Of a DNA stretch of 64,000 bases, positions 1-9,567 are shown one piece after another. This DNA comes from an uncultured Macellibacteroides sp. (GTDB taxonomy: Bacteria > Bacteroidota > Bacteroidia > Bacteroidales > Tannerellaceae): the NCBI RefSeq assembly GCF_963667135.1, contig NZ_OY762974.1, positions 2,604,001 through 2,668,000 of the forward strand, given 5' to 3'. The notes under the pieces are model-generated. The model was not told where the DNA came from. It made no database searches and saw nothing but the letters and a program-made list of their open reading frames with translations. Position 1 is the stretch's first letter. Every line of letters begins with the position of its first letter. The position numbers were made by a program, and so were the translations under genes.

Positions 1-1074
1 TGGAGCCACATGGGAAACGAAAACTGGTGTATGATAGGCTATCACTCTGTCGCCGTTTTGGCTGATGCCCTTGCTAAAGGATTGCCAATAAATAAAGAGG
101 AGGCACTAAAGGCCATGGTAAGCAGTTCAACGATCCCATATTATGATCATACCGACGAATACATGAAGCTTGGCTATGTGCCTTTTGATAAAAGCGGCGG
201 TGCTGCATCTATTACGCTTGAATATGCCTACGACGATTGGACTATCTACCAAACAGCTTTAGCCATGGGAGAAGATAAGATTGCCGGGCAGTATAAAAAG
301 CGGGCATTAAGTTACCGTAATACGTTTGATAAAACGATCGGTTTTGCCCGTCCGCGTTATTCTGATGGAACATGGAAGCCCAATTTTAGTCTGCTTAATA
401 CACATGACGAAGGATTTATTGAAGGAAATTCATGGAATTATTCCTTTTACGTGCCTCAGGATGTGAATGGGATGATTGATTTGATGGGAGGAGATAAGAG
501 CTTTGTAAATAAACTTGACTCCCTTTTCACCATGCATTTGCCGGATGAGTTTTTTGCCCAAACCGAAGATGTAACCCGAGAAGGTCTGTTGGGTACGTAT
601 GTTCACGGAAATGAACCAAGTCACCATATTCCTTATTTGTATATGTGGAGCAACCAACCATGGAAGACTCAGTATTGGGTTCGCGAGATTATGAATCGTA
701 TGTATAGGAATAATATCGACGGACTTTGCGGAAATGACGATTGTGGACAGATGTCTGCCTGGTATGTCTTGTCGTCCATGGGATTTTATCCTGTTTGTCC
801 GGGTACCAATCAATATGTATTGGGAGCTCCTTACCTCCCTTATATGAAGGTAATGCTCGAGGGGGGAAAGTCGCTGGTTATAAAAGCTGATAAGGTAAGC
901 GACAAAAACCGCTACGTGAAATCAGTGACATTGAACGGAAAGCCCTACAACAAAGCTTATATCACCCAAGAGGATATCATGAATGGAGGAGAGCTGATCT
1001 TTGAAATGTCGGCAAAACCAAATAAAGAGAGGCTGTTTACTGCCACAAATAAGCCCTATTCATTATCGGAATAA
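1..1074 (+). CDS. GH92 family alpha-mannosidase, C-terminal part
   Basis: Exo-acting alpha-mannosidase of glycoside hydrolase family 92, which trims alpha-mannose from N-glycans or yeast mannan, normally in the periplasm or at the cell surface. The frame is already open at base 1 (W-S-H-M-G-N...), so the 5' end of a roughly 750-residue gene lies outside the window and the ATG at 10 is internal. The 357 residues present include the GH92-like stretches NENWCMIGYHS, a HDEGFIEGNSWNYSF block, GNEPSHHIPYLY and GNDDCGQMSAWYV. The last two carry acidic residues typical of the calcium-dependent active site. It ends with the usual small beta domain. No partner PUL genes are visible to the left. Family assignment is confident; linkage specificity is not readable here. 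Confidence 0.93.
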   Translation, partial: WSHMGNENWCMIGYHSVAVLADALAKGLPINKEEALKAMVSSSTIPYYDHTDEYMKLGYVPFDKSGGAASITLEYAYDDWTIYQTALAMGEDKIAGQYKKRALSYRNTFDKTIGFARPRYSDGTWKPNFSLLNTHDEGFIEGNSWNYSFYVPQDVNGMIDLMGGDKSFVNKLDSLFTMHLPDEFFAQTEDVTREGLLGTYVHGNEPSHHIPYLYMWSNQPWKTQYWVREIMNRMYRNNIDGLCGNDDCGQMSAWYVLSSMGFYPVCPGTNQYVLGAPYLPYMKVMLEGGKSLVIKADKVSDKNRYVKSVTLNGKPYNKAYITQEDIMNGGELIFEMSAKPNKERLFTATNKPYSLSE

Positions 1075-1165
1075 AGCGCATAAAATAGAGAAAATGAATT
1101 TTAGCTGGTTATAGTATGGTGAAAATTTGTTATCTTTCGGCTGAATTAGCGTAAGATGACATCAA

Positions 1166-2011
1166 ATGAACCGATTGTATAACGAAAAATATAAGAGTTT
1201 TGACCAGTATGTGTCCGATCATGAAATTGGATTTACACGATGGAATTTATCAGCTGGAGAGAGCCTTAATAGAGAAATTATTGATCACAATCATATTTTC
1301 TTTATTCTTGAAGGTTCTGTAAAGGTATCGTGCAATGAGTTTCATGACCGGACATTTAAGGCTGGAGAAATGGTGTTTATTCCTAAATCATCTTCATTTC
1401 AGGGAGTAACCCTGGATGACAGCCTTATTATTAACCATTCATTCGACACCCCGCTGAATCTATGTGACAAAGCTATGTTGGAATCTCTGACTCCTTTATG
1501 CGAAACTATAGATTATAAATTTCAGCCTCTGGAAATTCGTCCGCCCATGGATCATTTTCTGGAGTTGTTTGATAGTTATCTTGAAGACGGAATTAGGTGT
1601 AGTCACCTTTTTCAGGCGAAACAATCCGAAATATTAGTCTTGTTTAGGTTATATTATACAAGGATAGAGAATGCCACATTCTTTTATCCGCTGGTTGGTA
1701 AAAGTGTAGACTTTAAAGGATTTGTGATGGCCAACTACCTGAAAGTGGAAAGCATCGAAGAATTTGCCCGTCTGGGAGGATTCAATATTTCTACTTTCCG
1801 TAAAAAATTCAAGGCACATTTCAATGAGTCCGCTTATCAGTGGATTTTGAAACAAAAATCGAAGCATATAAAATATAAGTTATCACTGGATAATGTGAGC
1901 TTTAAAGATATTATGGACGAATACGGATTTACTACCCCTGCCCACTTTAATGAATACTGCAAAACCCACTTTGGAATGACTCCCTCGCAGCTAAGAGAGA
2001 GTTTAAGATAG
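1166..2011 (+). CDS. AraC family transcriptional regulator
   Basis: A 281-residue one-component regulator. Residues about 25-95 form a cupin-like sensor half (HIFFILEGSVKV, GEMVFIPKSS). Residues about 180-281 are a double helix-turn-helix AraC domain ending in the typical TPAHFNEYCKTHFGMTPSQLRE. It follows the GH92 gene on the same strand after 91 bp, so it may control that gene or be cotranscribed with it. A weak TATCTTTC box lies at 1131-1138. The ATG at 1166 is the first Met of the frame and gives a normal family length. The ligand is unknown. Confidence 0.9.
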   Translation: MNRLYNEKYKSFDQYVSDHEIGFTRWNLSAGESLNREIIDHNHIFFILEGSVKVSCNEFHDRTFKAGEMVFIPKSSSFQGVTLDDSLIINHSFDTPLNLCDKAMLESLTPLCETIDYKFQPLEIRPPMDHFLELFDSYLEDGIRCSHLFQAKQSEILVLFRLYYTRIENATFFYPLVGKSVDFKGFVMANYLKVESIEEFARLGGFNISTFRKKFKAHFNESAYQWILKQKSKHIKYKLSLDNVSFKDIMDEYGFTTPAHFNEYCKTHFGMTPSQLRESLR

Positions 2012-2138
2012 CTTTTAAACTAGATAAACTCTTTCTTCTATTTCATAATTTATGCTAAAAAACATCTTTTTGGCAGGATGTGTCAGTTTATATAACAACA
2101 ATGATATTTTGCGTAACAATAGACGCAGAATCATGTTA

Positions 2139-2146
2139 TATATTTG
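2139..2146 (+). promoter_or_regulatory. -7 box of the pckA promoter
   Basis: TATATTTG matches the Bacteroidales -7 consensus TAnnTTTG. It lies 68 bp before the pckA start codon, implying a leader of about 60 nt. No clear TTTG -33 element is seen at the expected distance, so this is a -7-only prediction. Confidence 0.5.
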
Positions 2147-2214
2147 TAACCGTAAGTATTACGAGTCGAAAGCGAGTTAAAAAGTTATATAATTTAATTA
2201 ATTAATCACTGTAA

Positions 2215-3807
2215 ATGGCAAATTTAGATTTAAGTAAGTATGGCATCGTATCGGATGCTGTAATTGTTCGGAATCCTTCTTACGAACAGTTATTTCAGGC
2301 TGAAATGGATCCTAGTAACCAAGGTTACGAAGTTGGTATATTAACCAATACTGGTGCGGTAGCAGTAGACACAGGTGTTTTTACCGGTCGTTCTCCTAAA
2401 GACAGATATATTGTTAAGGATGCAACTACAGAAGATACTATTTGGTGGGATGGCACAATCAACAAGCCAGTTTCTACCGAAGTTTGGAACGATTTGAAGG
2501 CATTGTCGCTCAAACAGCTCTCTTCATCAGAAAAATTATACGTTGTAGATACATATTGCGGAACAAACGAAGATACACGTATGAAAGTACGTTTCGTTAT
2601 GGAAGTAGCATGGCAGGCACACTTTGTGACCAACATGTTTATCCGTCCTTCTCAGTATGAACTTGAGCACTATGGCGAACCCGATTTCGTTGTATTAAAC
2701 TCTTCAAAAACTACAAACCCTAACTGGAAAGAACAAGGTTTGAACTCTGAAGTGTTTGTTTGCTTCAACCTTACTGAAAAACTTCAGGTTATCGGTGGTA
2801 CATGGTACGGCGGTGAAATGAAGAAAGGTATGTTCGCTATGATGAACTACTACTTGCCTTTGAGAGGTATGGCTTCTATGCACTGTTCTGCCAATGTTGG
2901 AAAAGACGGTGATGTAGCTGTATTCTTTGGCCTTTCAGGTACAGGAAAAACAACTCTTTCTGCAGATCCAAAACGTTACCTTATCGGTGACGATGAGCAC
3001 GGTTGGGACGATAACGGTGTATTTAACTACGAAGGTGGTTGCTATGCTAAGGTTATCAGCCTGAGTCAGGAAAACGAACCAGATATCTGGCAAGCTATCA
3101 AACGTGATGCATTACTTGAAAACGTAACTGTTCGCGAAGATGGTTCTGTTGACTATGCTGATGGTTCAAAGACAGAAAACACACGTGTTTCTTATCCTAT
3201 CTATCACATCAACAAGATCGTTCTTCCTTCAAGAGCAGGACACGCTAGCAAGATCATTTACTTGTCGGCTGATGCATTTGGAGTATTGCCTCCGGTTTCT
3301 ATCCTTGATGAAAACCAGGCTCAGTATCACTTCCTGTGTGGTTACACTTCTAAGTTAGCAGGTACAGAACGCGGTATCACAGAACCAGTTCCTTCTTTCT
3401 CTCCTGCATTCGGCGAAGCATTCCTTACCCTGCATCCTACTATGTACGCTAAGACCCTTGTTTCAAAGATGAAGGAACACGGAGCAAAGGCTTATTTGGT
3501 AAACACAGGCTGGAACGGAACAGGCAAGCGTATTTCTATTAAGAACACACGTGCGATCATTGACGCGATCATTGATGGTACAATCGAAAGTGCAGAAAAA
3601 GTTACAGTACCTATATTGAACTTAACTGTTCCTAAGGTATTGAACAACGTATCTGAAGGCATCCTTGATCCTCGTGATACTTATGCTGATGTTAATGAAT
3701 GGACTGCAAAGGCTAAGAGCCTTGGTGCAAAATATATTAAGAATTTTGAGCAATACTGCGATAACGATGATGCTAAAGCATTAATTGCATCAGGTCCGCA
3801 GTTGTAA
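2215..3807 (+). CDS. pckA: Phosphoenolpyruvate carboxykinase (ATP)
   Basis: Interconverts oxaloacetate plus ATP with PEP, CO2 and ADP. In fermenting Bacteroidales it usually runs in the carboxylating direction and feeds the succinate branch. The 530-residue length is normal for the ATP type. The kinase P-loop GLSGTGKTT is at about residues 239-247, followed by the metal-binding GDDEHGWDD stretch; the substrate-binding GRSPKDRY loop is near residue 58. The gene is monocistronic, with a TAnnTTTG box upstream and a strong terminator downstream. Regular codon use fits a highly expressed gene. Confidence 0.98.
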   Translation: MANLDLSKYGIVSDAVIVRNPSYEQLFQAEMDPSNQGYEVGILTNTGAVAVDTGVFTGRSPKDRYIVKDATTEDTIWWDGTINKPVSTEVWNDLKALSLKQLSSSEKLYVVDTYCGTNEDTRMKVRFVMEVAWQAHFVTNMFIRPSQYELEHYGEPDFVVLNSSKTTNPNWKEQGLNSEVFVCFNLTEKLQVIGGTWYGGEMKKGMFAMMNYYLPLRGMASMHCSANVGKDGDVAVFFGLSGTGKTTLSADPKRYLIGDDEHGWDDNGVFNYEGGCYAKVISLSQENEPDIWQAIKRDALLENVTVREDGSVDYADGSKTENTRVSYPIYHINKIVLPSRAGHASKIIYLSADAFGVLPPVSILDENQAQYHFLCGYTSKLAGTERGITEPVPSFSPAFGEAFLTLHPTMYAKTLVSKMKEHGAKAYLVNTGWNGTGKRISIKNTRAIIDAIIDGTIESAEKVTVPILNLTVPKVLNNVSEGILDPRDTYADVNEWTAKAKSLGAKYIKNFEQYCDNDDAKALIASGPQL

Positions 3808-3834
3808 TTAGTTAAATTGATGACGATTGGATAT

Positions 3835-3869
3835 GGGCTGCCTGTTGATAGGTAGCCCTATCTTTTTTA
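3835..3869 (+). terminator. Rho-independent terminator of pckA
   Basis: GGGCTGCC pairs with GGTAGCCC (one G-U pair) around a short loop and is followed by TATCTTTTTT. It begins 28 bp after the pckA stop. A weaker second hairpin (AGAGAA/TTCTCT, then TTTTT) follows near 3884-3908. Confidence 0.85.
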
Positions 3870-3954
3870 GATCATTTCCACGAAAGAGAATCATTTTCTC
3901 TGTTTTTAGTCTTCTATTTATTAATATAAAGGCTATAATTTACTTCCTTTTTTG

Positions 3955-3962
3955 TATTTTTG
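3955..3962 (+). promoter_or_regulatory. -7 box for the purine permease-xpt operon
   Basis: TATTTTTG fits TAnnTTTG. It lies 97 bp before the permease ATG, so the transcript has a leader of roughly 90 nt. That leader contains the hairpin TTAGG-(8 nt)-CCTAA at 4027-4044. The -33 region is only T-rich. Confidence 0.5.
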
Positions 3963-4058
3963 CCCCCTATTTTATCAATTCAATGTAATAATTAGAAAGA
4001 TAACTCCTACGGACTTCTCTTTCAGCTTAGGCAAGGAAACCTAATAACAATCGTAAAT

Positions 4059-5435
4059 ATGGATACTCAGACAGAAACAGCTAAAGAGAAAGTCAATCCG
4101 GTTAAACCATCAGATTTAATTTATGGTGTAGAGGATCGGCCTCCCTTTAAAGATGCCTTTTTTGCCGCACTTCAACATTTATTAGCCATCTTCGTGGCTA
4201 TTATAACACCTCCGCTTATTATTTGCGGTGCATTAAAGACAGATCTCGAGACAACCGGTTTTATGGTTTCGATGGCTCTTTTTGCCTCAGGTATTTCAAC
4301 TTTTATTCAATGTAGGAAAATAGGCCCGGTAGGAGCAGGTTTGCTTTGTATACAGGGTACCAGCTTTTCTTTTATAGGCCCTATTATTTCTATGGGTTTA
4401 TCGGGTGGGCTTCCACTTATTTTCGGAGTTTGTATTGCAGCTTCGCCTATCGAGATGATTATAAGTCGTACTTTCCGATATATGCGTTCCATCATCACAC
4501 CTCTTGTTTCCGGGATAGTTGTATTGCTTATCGGACTTAGCCTCGTTAAAGTAGGTGTTGTATCTTGTGGAGGAGGCTACGGCGCCATGGATAACGGAAC
4601 CTTTGGAAGTATCGAACATGTTGGTATTGCTGCCGTTGTAATGGGTAGTGTATTGTTTTTTAACCGCTGCAAAAATAAATACCTTCGCATGAGCTCCATC
4701 GTTTTGGGTTTATGTATCGGATACGGAATAGCTTTGGCCATGGGAAAAGTAGACTTCAGTCAGGCTGCTTCTCAGAATATCTGGTCATTCAATGTCCCAA
4801 TGCCTTTTAAATATGGACTTGATTTCAATATTTCTTCATTCATTGCAATTGGTTTGATCTATTTGATTACTGCAATCGAAGCTACAGGAGATGTTACTGC
4901 AAACTCAATGATTTCAGGCAAACCAATTGAAGGCGAACCTTACTTGAAACGTGTTTCCGGAGGTGTACTTGCCGATGGATTTAACTCAATGCTCGCAGGG
5001 ATATTCAACTCGTTTCCCAATTCAATTTTTGCTCAAAACAATGGTATTATACAATTGACAGGTGTTGCCAGCCGCTATGTTGGTTATTATATAGCAGCCA
5101 TGCTTGTATTGTTAGGTTTGTTCCCTATTGTAGGGATTGTCTTTTCTCTTATGCCTGACCCTGTTTTAGGCGGTGCTACTCTGCTAATGTTTGGAACAGT
5201 AGCTGCTGCAGGTATTCGTATTATTGCTTCACAAGAGATAAACAGAAAAGCTACTTTAGTACTTGCCGTGAGTCTTTCACTGGGATTGGGAGTTGAATTA
5301 ATGCCGGATATTTTGAAACTGGCTCCGGAGTCTATCAAAGGGATTTTCACTTCAGGGATTACAACAGGCGGTCTTACTGCTATTCTTGCTAATGCATTGA
5401 TTCACGTAAAAGAAGAAAAAGAAGTAGTAGAATAA
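4059..5435 (+). CDS. pbuX: NCS2 family uracil/xanthine permease
   Basis: Inner-membrane nucleobase:cation symporter of the NCS2 (UraA/XanQ) family, about 14 membrane segments in 458 residues. Typical family stretches are the [17 protein letters not shown] entry helix, [10 protein letters not shown], and [12 protein letters not shown] in the substrate-binding half; the conserved Glu of that last stretch is expected to contact the purine. Its stop is 1 bp before the ATG of a purine phosphoribosyltransferase. This pairing favours xanthine or guanine over uracil as substrate. It is the first gene of a two-gene operon with a 90-nt leader. Confidence 0.9.
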   Translation: MDTQTETAKEKVNPVKPSDLIYGVEDRPPFKDAFFAALQHLLAIFVAIITPPLIICGALKTDLETTGFMVSMALFASGISTFIQCRKIGPVGAGLLCIQGTSFSFIGPIISMGLSGGLPLIFGVCIAASPIEMIISRTFRYMRSIITPLVSGIVVLLIGLSLVKVGVVSCGGGYGAMDNGTFGSIEHVGIAAVVMGSVLFFNRCKNKYLRMSSIVLGLCIGYGIALAMGKVDFSQAASQNIWSFNVPMPFKYGLDFNISSFIAIGLIYLITAIEATGDVTANSMISGKPIEGEPYLKRVSGGVLADGFNSMLAGIFNSFPNSIFAQNNGIIQLTGVASRYVGYYIAAMLVLLGLFPIVGIVFSLMPDPVLGGATLLMFGTVAAAGIRIIASQEINRKATLVLAVSLSLGLGVELMPDILKLAPESIKGIFTSGITTGGLTAILANALIHVKEEKEVVE

Positions 5436-5436
5436 T

Positions 5437-6003
5437 ATGGATATATTAAAAAATCGTATTCTGCAGGACGGCAAATGTTATGCAGGTGGGATACTAAAAG
5501 TAGATAGTTTTATTAATCATCAGATGGATCCCATGCTGATGTATAAAATTGCTCAGGAATTTGTTACCCGGTTTGAGGGAACAAAAATAAATAAAATTGT
5601 AACTATCGAGGCAAGTGGCATTGCTCCTGCTATTATGGTGGGTTACATTATGCAGCTTCCGGTTGTCTTTGTTAAGAAAAAACAGCCAAAGACAATGGAG
5701 AATATGCTTACAACAACGGTGCATTCCTTTACGAAGGACCGCGATTACACTGTTTGTATCAGTAACAATTTTCTTACACCGGACGATCATGTATTGTTTG
5801 TTGACGATTTTCTTGCCAACGGCAATGCATCGCTGGGTATGATCGACTTGATTGCTCAGGCAGGGGCTACGTTAAGTGGTATGGGTTTTATTATAGAAAA
5901 GGCATTTCAGGATGGTGGTAAGATTCTACGTGAACAGGGTATCCATGTAGAGTCTTTGGCTATTATTGAAGATTTGTCAAACTGCGAAATTAAGGTCCGG
6001 TAA
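5437..6003 (+). CDS. xpt: Xanthine phosphoribosyltransferase
   Basis: Cytosolic salvage enzyme that converts xanthine plus PRPP to XMP. The 188 residues are normal length. The PRPP-binding motif is [14 protein letters not shown] (acidic pair plus small-residue loop, about residues 110-123), and [10 protein letters not shown] matches Xpt of Firmicutes. It starts 1 bp after the permease stop, so translation is probably coupled: the purine is imported and trapped as a nucleotide by adjacent products. Confidence 0.95.
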   Translation: MDILKNRILQDGKCYAGGILKVDSFINHQMDPMLMYKIAQEFVTRFEGTKINKIVTIEASGIAPAIMVGYIMQLPVVFVKKKQPKTMENMLTTTVHSFTKDRDYTVCISNNFLTPDDHVLFVDDFLANGNASLGMIDLIAQAGATLSGMGFIIEKAFQDGGKILREQGIHVESLAIIEDLSNCEIKVR

Positions 6004-6030
6004 CTAAGGCTGGTTGCGGACAGTATATTT

Positions 6031-6062
6031 CCCTCCGGGTGTTTGCCCGGAGGGATTTTCTT
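6031..6062 (+). terminator. Terminator of the permease-xpt operon
   Basis: A perfect 9-bp stem, CCCTCCGGG/CCCGGAGGG, with a 6-nt loop, followed on the plus strand by ATTTTCTTTTTT. It lies between the convergent xpt and sucD genes. The T tract is only on the plus-strand side. Confidence 0.9.
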
Positions 6063-6064
6063 TT

Positions 6065-6925
6065 TTATCTTTTCAGCAGTCCCGGAATCATGGATGGTTC
6101 GGGTGCAACATGAATACCAACAGTTTCGAGAGCCTCTATCTTTTCTTTGGCACTTCCTGAACCACTTGAAATAATGGCTCCTGCATGTCCCATCTGCTTA
6201 TCTGCCGGAGCAGTCTGCCCGGCAATGAACGCTACAACGGGTTTGCTTATATGATGCTCTATGAATGAGGCAGCCTTTTCTTCGGCATTGCCACCGATTT
6301 CGCCAATTAAGACTATAGAGTCAGTCTCATCGTCCTCCTCGAACATAGCAAGTAGTTCCAGGTAATGAAGACCCACTACCGGATCACCGCCTATTCCAAT
6401 CGCGGTAGATTGCCCTAAACCTGCCGCAGTAAGATGATAGACCACCTCGTATGTTAACGTCCCACTGCGGCTTATAATGCCCACTCCTCCCTTTTTAAAC
6501 ACCGTGGCAGGCATAATTCCCACCAAACTCTTTTCGGGCGAAATAAGGCCCGGACAATTTGGACCGATAAGCGAAGCTCCTTTTTGCTTAACATAACTGT
6601 AAGCTTTAACGATATCGAGGGTTGGTATACCTTCCGTAATGCAAATGATTAACTTTATACCTGCATCGGCAGCTTCAAGTATGGCATCAAAAGCGAAAGC
6701 TGCAGGAACAAATATAATCGATGTATTTGCACGAAGAAGCTTTACAGTCTCGTGTACGGTATTGAATACCGGTATTCCGTTAACAAACATTCCTCCTTTG
6801 CCGGGTGAGGTGCCGGCTACAATCTGCGTTCCGTAATCTTTCATTTTCAGGGCATGAAAGCCCCCGTCTCTTCCTGTTATTCCTTGTACAACTACGCGTG
6901 TGTTTTGATCTATAAGGATACTCAT
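6065..6925 (-). CDS. sucD: Succinate-CoA ligase, alpha subunit
   Basis: Alpha subunit of the enzyme that links succinyl-CoA and succinate to nucleotide triphosphate. At 286 residues it has the CoA-binding Rossmann domain first ([21 protein letters not shown]). The ligase domain follows, with the phosphohistidine loop [14 protein letters not shown] near residues 246-259; its His is the one that becomes phosphorylated. It lies 12 bp after sucC in the same operon. In Bacteroidales this enzyme works in the succinate/propionate branch. Confidence 0.96.
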   Translation of the reverse strand: MSILIDQNTRVVVQGITGRDGGFHALKMKDYGTQIVAGTSPGKGGMFVNGIPVFNTVHETVKLLRANTSIIFVPAAFAFDAILEAADAGIKLIICITEGIPTLDIVKAYSYVKQKGASLIGPNCPGLISPEKSLVGIMPATVFKKGGVGIISRSGTLTYEVVYHLTAAGLGQSTAIGIGGDPVVGLHYLELLAMFEEDDETDSIVLIGEIGGNAEEKAASFIEHHISKPVVAFIAGQTAPADKQMGHAGAIISSGSGSAKEKIEALETVGIHVAPEPSMIPGLLKR

Positions 6926-6937
6926 CTTGAATTTCGT

Positions 6938-8080
6938 TTAATAGGTTTTTAAAGATATATTCACGGCCAAACGTGTTGCTTCGCTCATTGTATTGGCCAC
7001 ATACAGTTTTGAATCACGGAGAAGAGCCCTTCCGGCTTCTTCATTTGTCCCGGTTAACCGCACCACAACCGGAATATCTGTCTCTATTTGTTCGAAAGCC
7101 TGCAGTATACCATTAGCAACGTCGTCACAACGGGTAATTCCTCCGAATATATTGATGAGTACCACCTTCACATCATCGTCTTTTAGCAATAGCTTAAGAG
7201 CTTGTACAACCTTTTCACTATTTGAACTTCCTCCTATATCCAGAAAGTTTGCCGGATTACCTCTATATCTTTTTATTAAATCCATGGTAGCCATTGCTAG
7301 TCCGGCTCCGTTTACCATACACCCTATTTCTCCTCCAAGATGCACATAACTGAAACCTTTAGATTTGGCATCGCGTTCCTTCTTCTCTTCTTCGGTTGGC
7401 TCAAATAGTTCTGCAATTTTTGGCTGACGGAAGAGGGCATTGTCATCAAATGTCATTTTTGCGTCAACCGCTATCAAATTATCATCGTCTGTTAGTACAA
7501 GCGGATTTATCTCTGCCAGCGAGGCATCGGTTTCGATAAAGAGCCTGTAAAGAGATTTAATAATGTGGCTAAGCTGATTGACAAGTTTTATGTCGGAGAA
7601 TAAAGAAAAGGCAACTTTCCGGGTAAAGAAATCGGGAGTTCCCAACATAGGATCAATCTGAAATTTGTGAATACGTTCGGGAGTTGAATGGGCCACCTCT
7701 TCGATATCGATTCCTCCGTCACTGCTTAACATCAGCAAAGCGGATTTAGTGTTGCGATCTACAACTATACTTAAATAGTATTCCTTTTTAATATCTACAG
7801 CTTCAGTTACAATGATCCGATCTACCGGGATATCCTTTATTTTTAAGTTTAGTATAGCCTCGGTGCGGGTTTGAACTTCCTGCGAATTATCGGCAAGTTT
7901 AATTCCTCCGGCCTTTCCCCTTCCACCTGTGAGGACCTGGGCTTTTAAGACAACTTTGTTAACATTTAATTGAGAGTATGCAGAAACAGCTTCGTCCGGG
8001 GTACGACATAAAATGTAACTTTTTACTGGAATTCCATACGCGGCAAACAGATCTTTTGCCTGGTATTCATGTATCTTCAT
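6938..8080 (-). CDS. sucC: Succinate-CoA ligase, beta subunit
   Basis: Beta subunit (380 residues) with an N-terminal ATP-grasp domain (MKIHEYQAKDLFAAYGIPV start; GGRGKAGGIKLA nucleotide loop) and a C-terminal ligase domain with NIFGGITRCDDVA. It supplies the nucleotide site and pairs with SucD, whose gene follows 12 bp later. IS copy 1 sits 117 bp upstream of the ATG, so the region feeding this operon has been altered by a transposition. The remaining 117 bp show no clear TAnnTTTG box for this strand. Confidence 0.96.
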   Translation of the reverse strand: MKIHEYQAKDLFAAYGIPVKSYILCRTPDEAVSAYSQLNVNKVVLKAQVLTGGRGKAGGIKLADNSQEVQTRTEAILNLKIKDIPVDRIIVTEAVDIKKEYYLSIVVDRNTKSALLMLSSDGGIDIEEVAHSTPERIHKFQIDPMLGTPDFFTRKVAFSLFSDIKLVNQLSHIIKSLYRLFIETDASLAEINPLVLTDDDNLIAVDAKMTFDDNALFRQPKIAELFEPTEEEKKERDAKSKGFSYVHLGGEIGCMVNGAGLAMATMDLIKRYRGNPANFLDIGGSSNSEKVVQALKLLLKDDDVKVVLINIFGGITRCDDVANGILQAFEQIETDIPVVVRLTGTNEEAGRALLRDSKLYVANTMSEATRLAVNISLKTY

Positions 8081-8213
8081 CCGTGTTAGGTGTTAATAAG
8101 GTAAAACAATAGGTATATTTTGGGCATTAAATATAGAAATATCCGTTTGCAGGTTAAATCTATAGTAATCAAACAGTAGAAAAGTTAGGATTGTTTTGGA
8201 TCAAGCCGAAAAG

Positions 8214-8244
8214 TTGGGGGGTAATAGAAAAGGAGCTACATTTG
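8214..8244 (+). promoter_or_regulatory. Transposase promoter inside the left inverted repeat
   Basis: A TTG at 8214-8216 inside the terminal repeat is followed after exactly 20 bp by TACATTTG at 8237-8244. The ATG of the first frame is 6 bp further on, so the transcript would be nearly leaderless. The diverged copy has the same arrangement with the same 20-bp spacing. Confidence 0.6.
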
Positions 8245-8249
8245 CAGCT

Positions 8250-8603
8250 ATGGAAACAGGCTATGAATTGCTATTGCCGGAAGGCGTATTAAAATACTTT
8301 GAAGTAGTATTTGCAGAAAAGACAAGTTCGACCATTACCATTCATCTGGAAGAACTCAATATTATTCCTGAGGAATATAAAGAAGATAAACTTGAATCAA
8401 AAGGATTTTATCCCAGTGTAGCCATACAAGACTATCCCCTACGAGGGAAAGTGGTGATTCTGCAGGTAAGGCGTAGAAGGTGGACCAATCATAGCACAGG
8501 GGATATTGTCTGCAGGAATTGGGATATGGTAGCTAAAGGAACTCGTTTGACGCAAGAATTTGCGTCTTTTTTAAAAGAATTACATAGATACTCATCCTGT
8601 TAG
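8250..8603 (+). CDS. Transposase frame 1 (N-terminal domain), IS copy 1
   Basis: 117 residues from the ATG METGYELL. An upstream TTG would lie outside the element and is rejected. It is basic towards the end (RRRRWTNHS) and corresponds in position to the N-terminal DNA-binding region of ISL3 transposases, although no zinc-binding Cys set is visible. The frame ends 28 bp past a TTTTTTAAAAG run where the catalytic frame begins in +1 register. Probably not an independent gene: frameshifting there would give a 438-residue product. Confidence 0.75.
   Translation: METGYELLLPEGVLKYFEVVFAEKTSSTITIHLEELNIIPEEYKEDKLESKGFYPSVAIQDYPLRGKVVILQVRRRRWTNHSTGDIVCRNWDMVAKGTRLTQEFASFLKELHRYSSC
8549..8577 (+). 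other. Putative +1 frameshift site in the transposase
   Basis: Frame 1 reads TTT TTA AAA GAA. Shifting +1 on AAA gives AAG, the same amino acid and probably the same tRNA-Lys, and enters the catalytic frame. The +1 frame has a TAA directly before this point (8572-8574), so the shift must occur on the A run. A perfect hairpin GACGCAA-GAAT-TTGCGTC (8549-8566) abuts the T6 run, like a terminator. Confidence 0.6.
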
Positions 8604-8646
8604 CTGTCGTACTGTTGGTGAATTTTATGGTGTAGACGGGAAGCAA

Positions 8647-9567
8647 TTGGAAGAACAATACCGGCTCTTCTTATCTGACTTCTATGAGTGGGACCAACGG
8701 GAACACGCAGACAAATGGGTTCTTTTCCCCGAAAACATTGGCTCCCATCTGAGTCTGGATGAAACGGCTCTGACTTATGATGAACTTTATACGATTCTCA
8801 CCAATAAGCAAGCCAAAGGTAAAAAAGGAAGTATCGTCGCTATCGTAAAAGGGACCATGGCCTCTGATGTTCTTGACGTTTTAAACAGAATCAATCATTC
8901 TAAACGACTAAAAGTCAAAGAAGTTACAATCGATATGGCCGCCAATATGGAGATGATCGTTCGGCGGGCGTTTCCCAAAGCAACTCTTGTTACCGACCGT
9001 TTTCATGTACAAAAGCTAGCCACTGAAGCATTGCAGGACATCCGTGTGGTACATCGCTGGGAGGCAATCGAACAGGAAAGTAAAGAGATGGAGTTAGCTA
9101 AAGAAGCCGGAAGAAAGTATTCTCCTGAAATTCTGAAAAACGGTGAAACCCGTAAACAACTTTTGGCAAGAAGCCGCTACCTGCTATTTAAAACAGAGAA
9201 TAAATGGACTCCGAATCAAAGGGCCAGAGCTGAAGTCCTTTTTCATTGGTATCCTTCCCTGGAAAGATCTTACAACCTGACCATGCAGCTCAGACATATC
9301 TATCATACCGTGAAAGAAAAAGTAGTTGCGTTTACTCGTCTGGCACACTGGTATGAACAGATTGAACAAGCGGGGTTTAAACAGTTCAACACTGTAAAAA
9401 GATCAATCTCGGCACACTATCAAACAATCATCAATTACTTTGACAATCGGTCGACAAATGCTTCGGCTGAATCTTTCAACGCTAAAATAAAAAGTTTCAG
9501 GGCATGCCTGAGAGGGGTAAAGAATATTTCCTATTTTCTTTTTAGATTAACCAATATTTATGCATAG
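8647..9567 (+). CDS. Transposase frame 2 (DDE catalytic domain), IS copy 1
   Basis: Catalytic part of an ISL3-type DDE transposase. It shows LDETALTYDE (first Asp), VTIDMAANM with VTDRFHVQKL (second Asp) and SAESFNAKIKSF (Glu), all typical of the DDE_Tnp_ISL3 domain. The only conventional start is a TTG at 8647, but the frame is open back to 8575 and the residues there (THPVSCRTVGEFYG) match the diverged copy. It is therefore probably translated as a +1 frameshift fusion with frame 1. The frame ends 23 bp before the right end of the element. Confidence 0.85.
   Translation: MEEQYRLFLSDFYEWDQREHADKWVLFPENIGSHLSLDETALTYDELYTILTNKQAKGKKGSIVAIVKGTMASDVLDVLNRINHSKRLKVKEVTIDMAANMEMIVRRAFPKATLVTDRFHVQKLATEALQDIRVVHRWEAIEQESKEMELAKEAGRKYSPEILKNGETRKQLLARSRYLLFKTENKWTPNQRARAEVLFHWYPSLERSYNLTMQLRHIYHTVKEKVVAFTRLAHWYEQIEQAGFKQFNTVKRSISAHYQTIINYFDNRSTNASAESFNAKIKSFRACLRGVKNISYFLFRLTNIYA

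Noticed and set aside
3963-4058. Guanine-type riboswitch before the permease-xpt operon
   Set aside because: The conserved loop and junction sequences of the purine riboswitch are not present; only a simple hairpin is visible.
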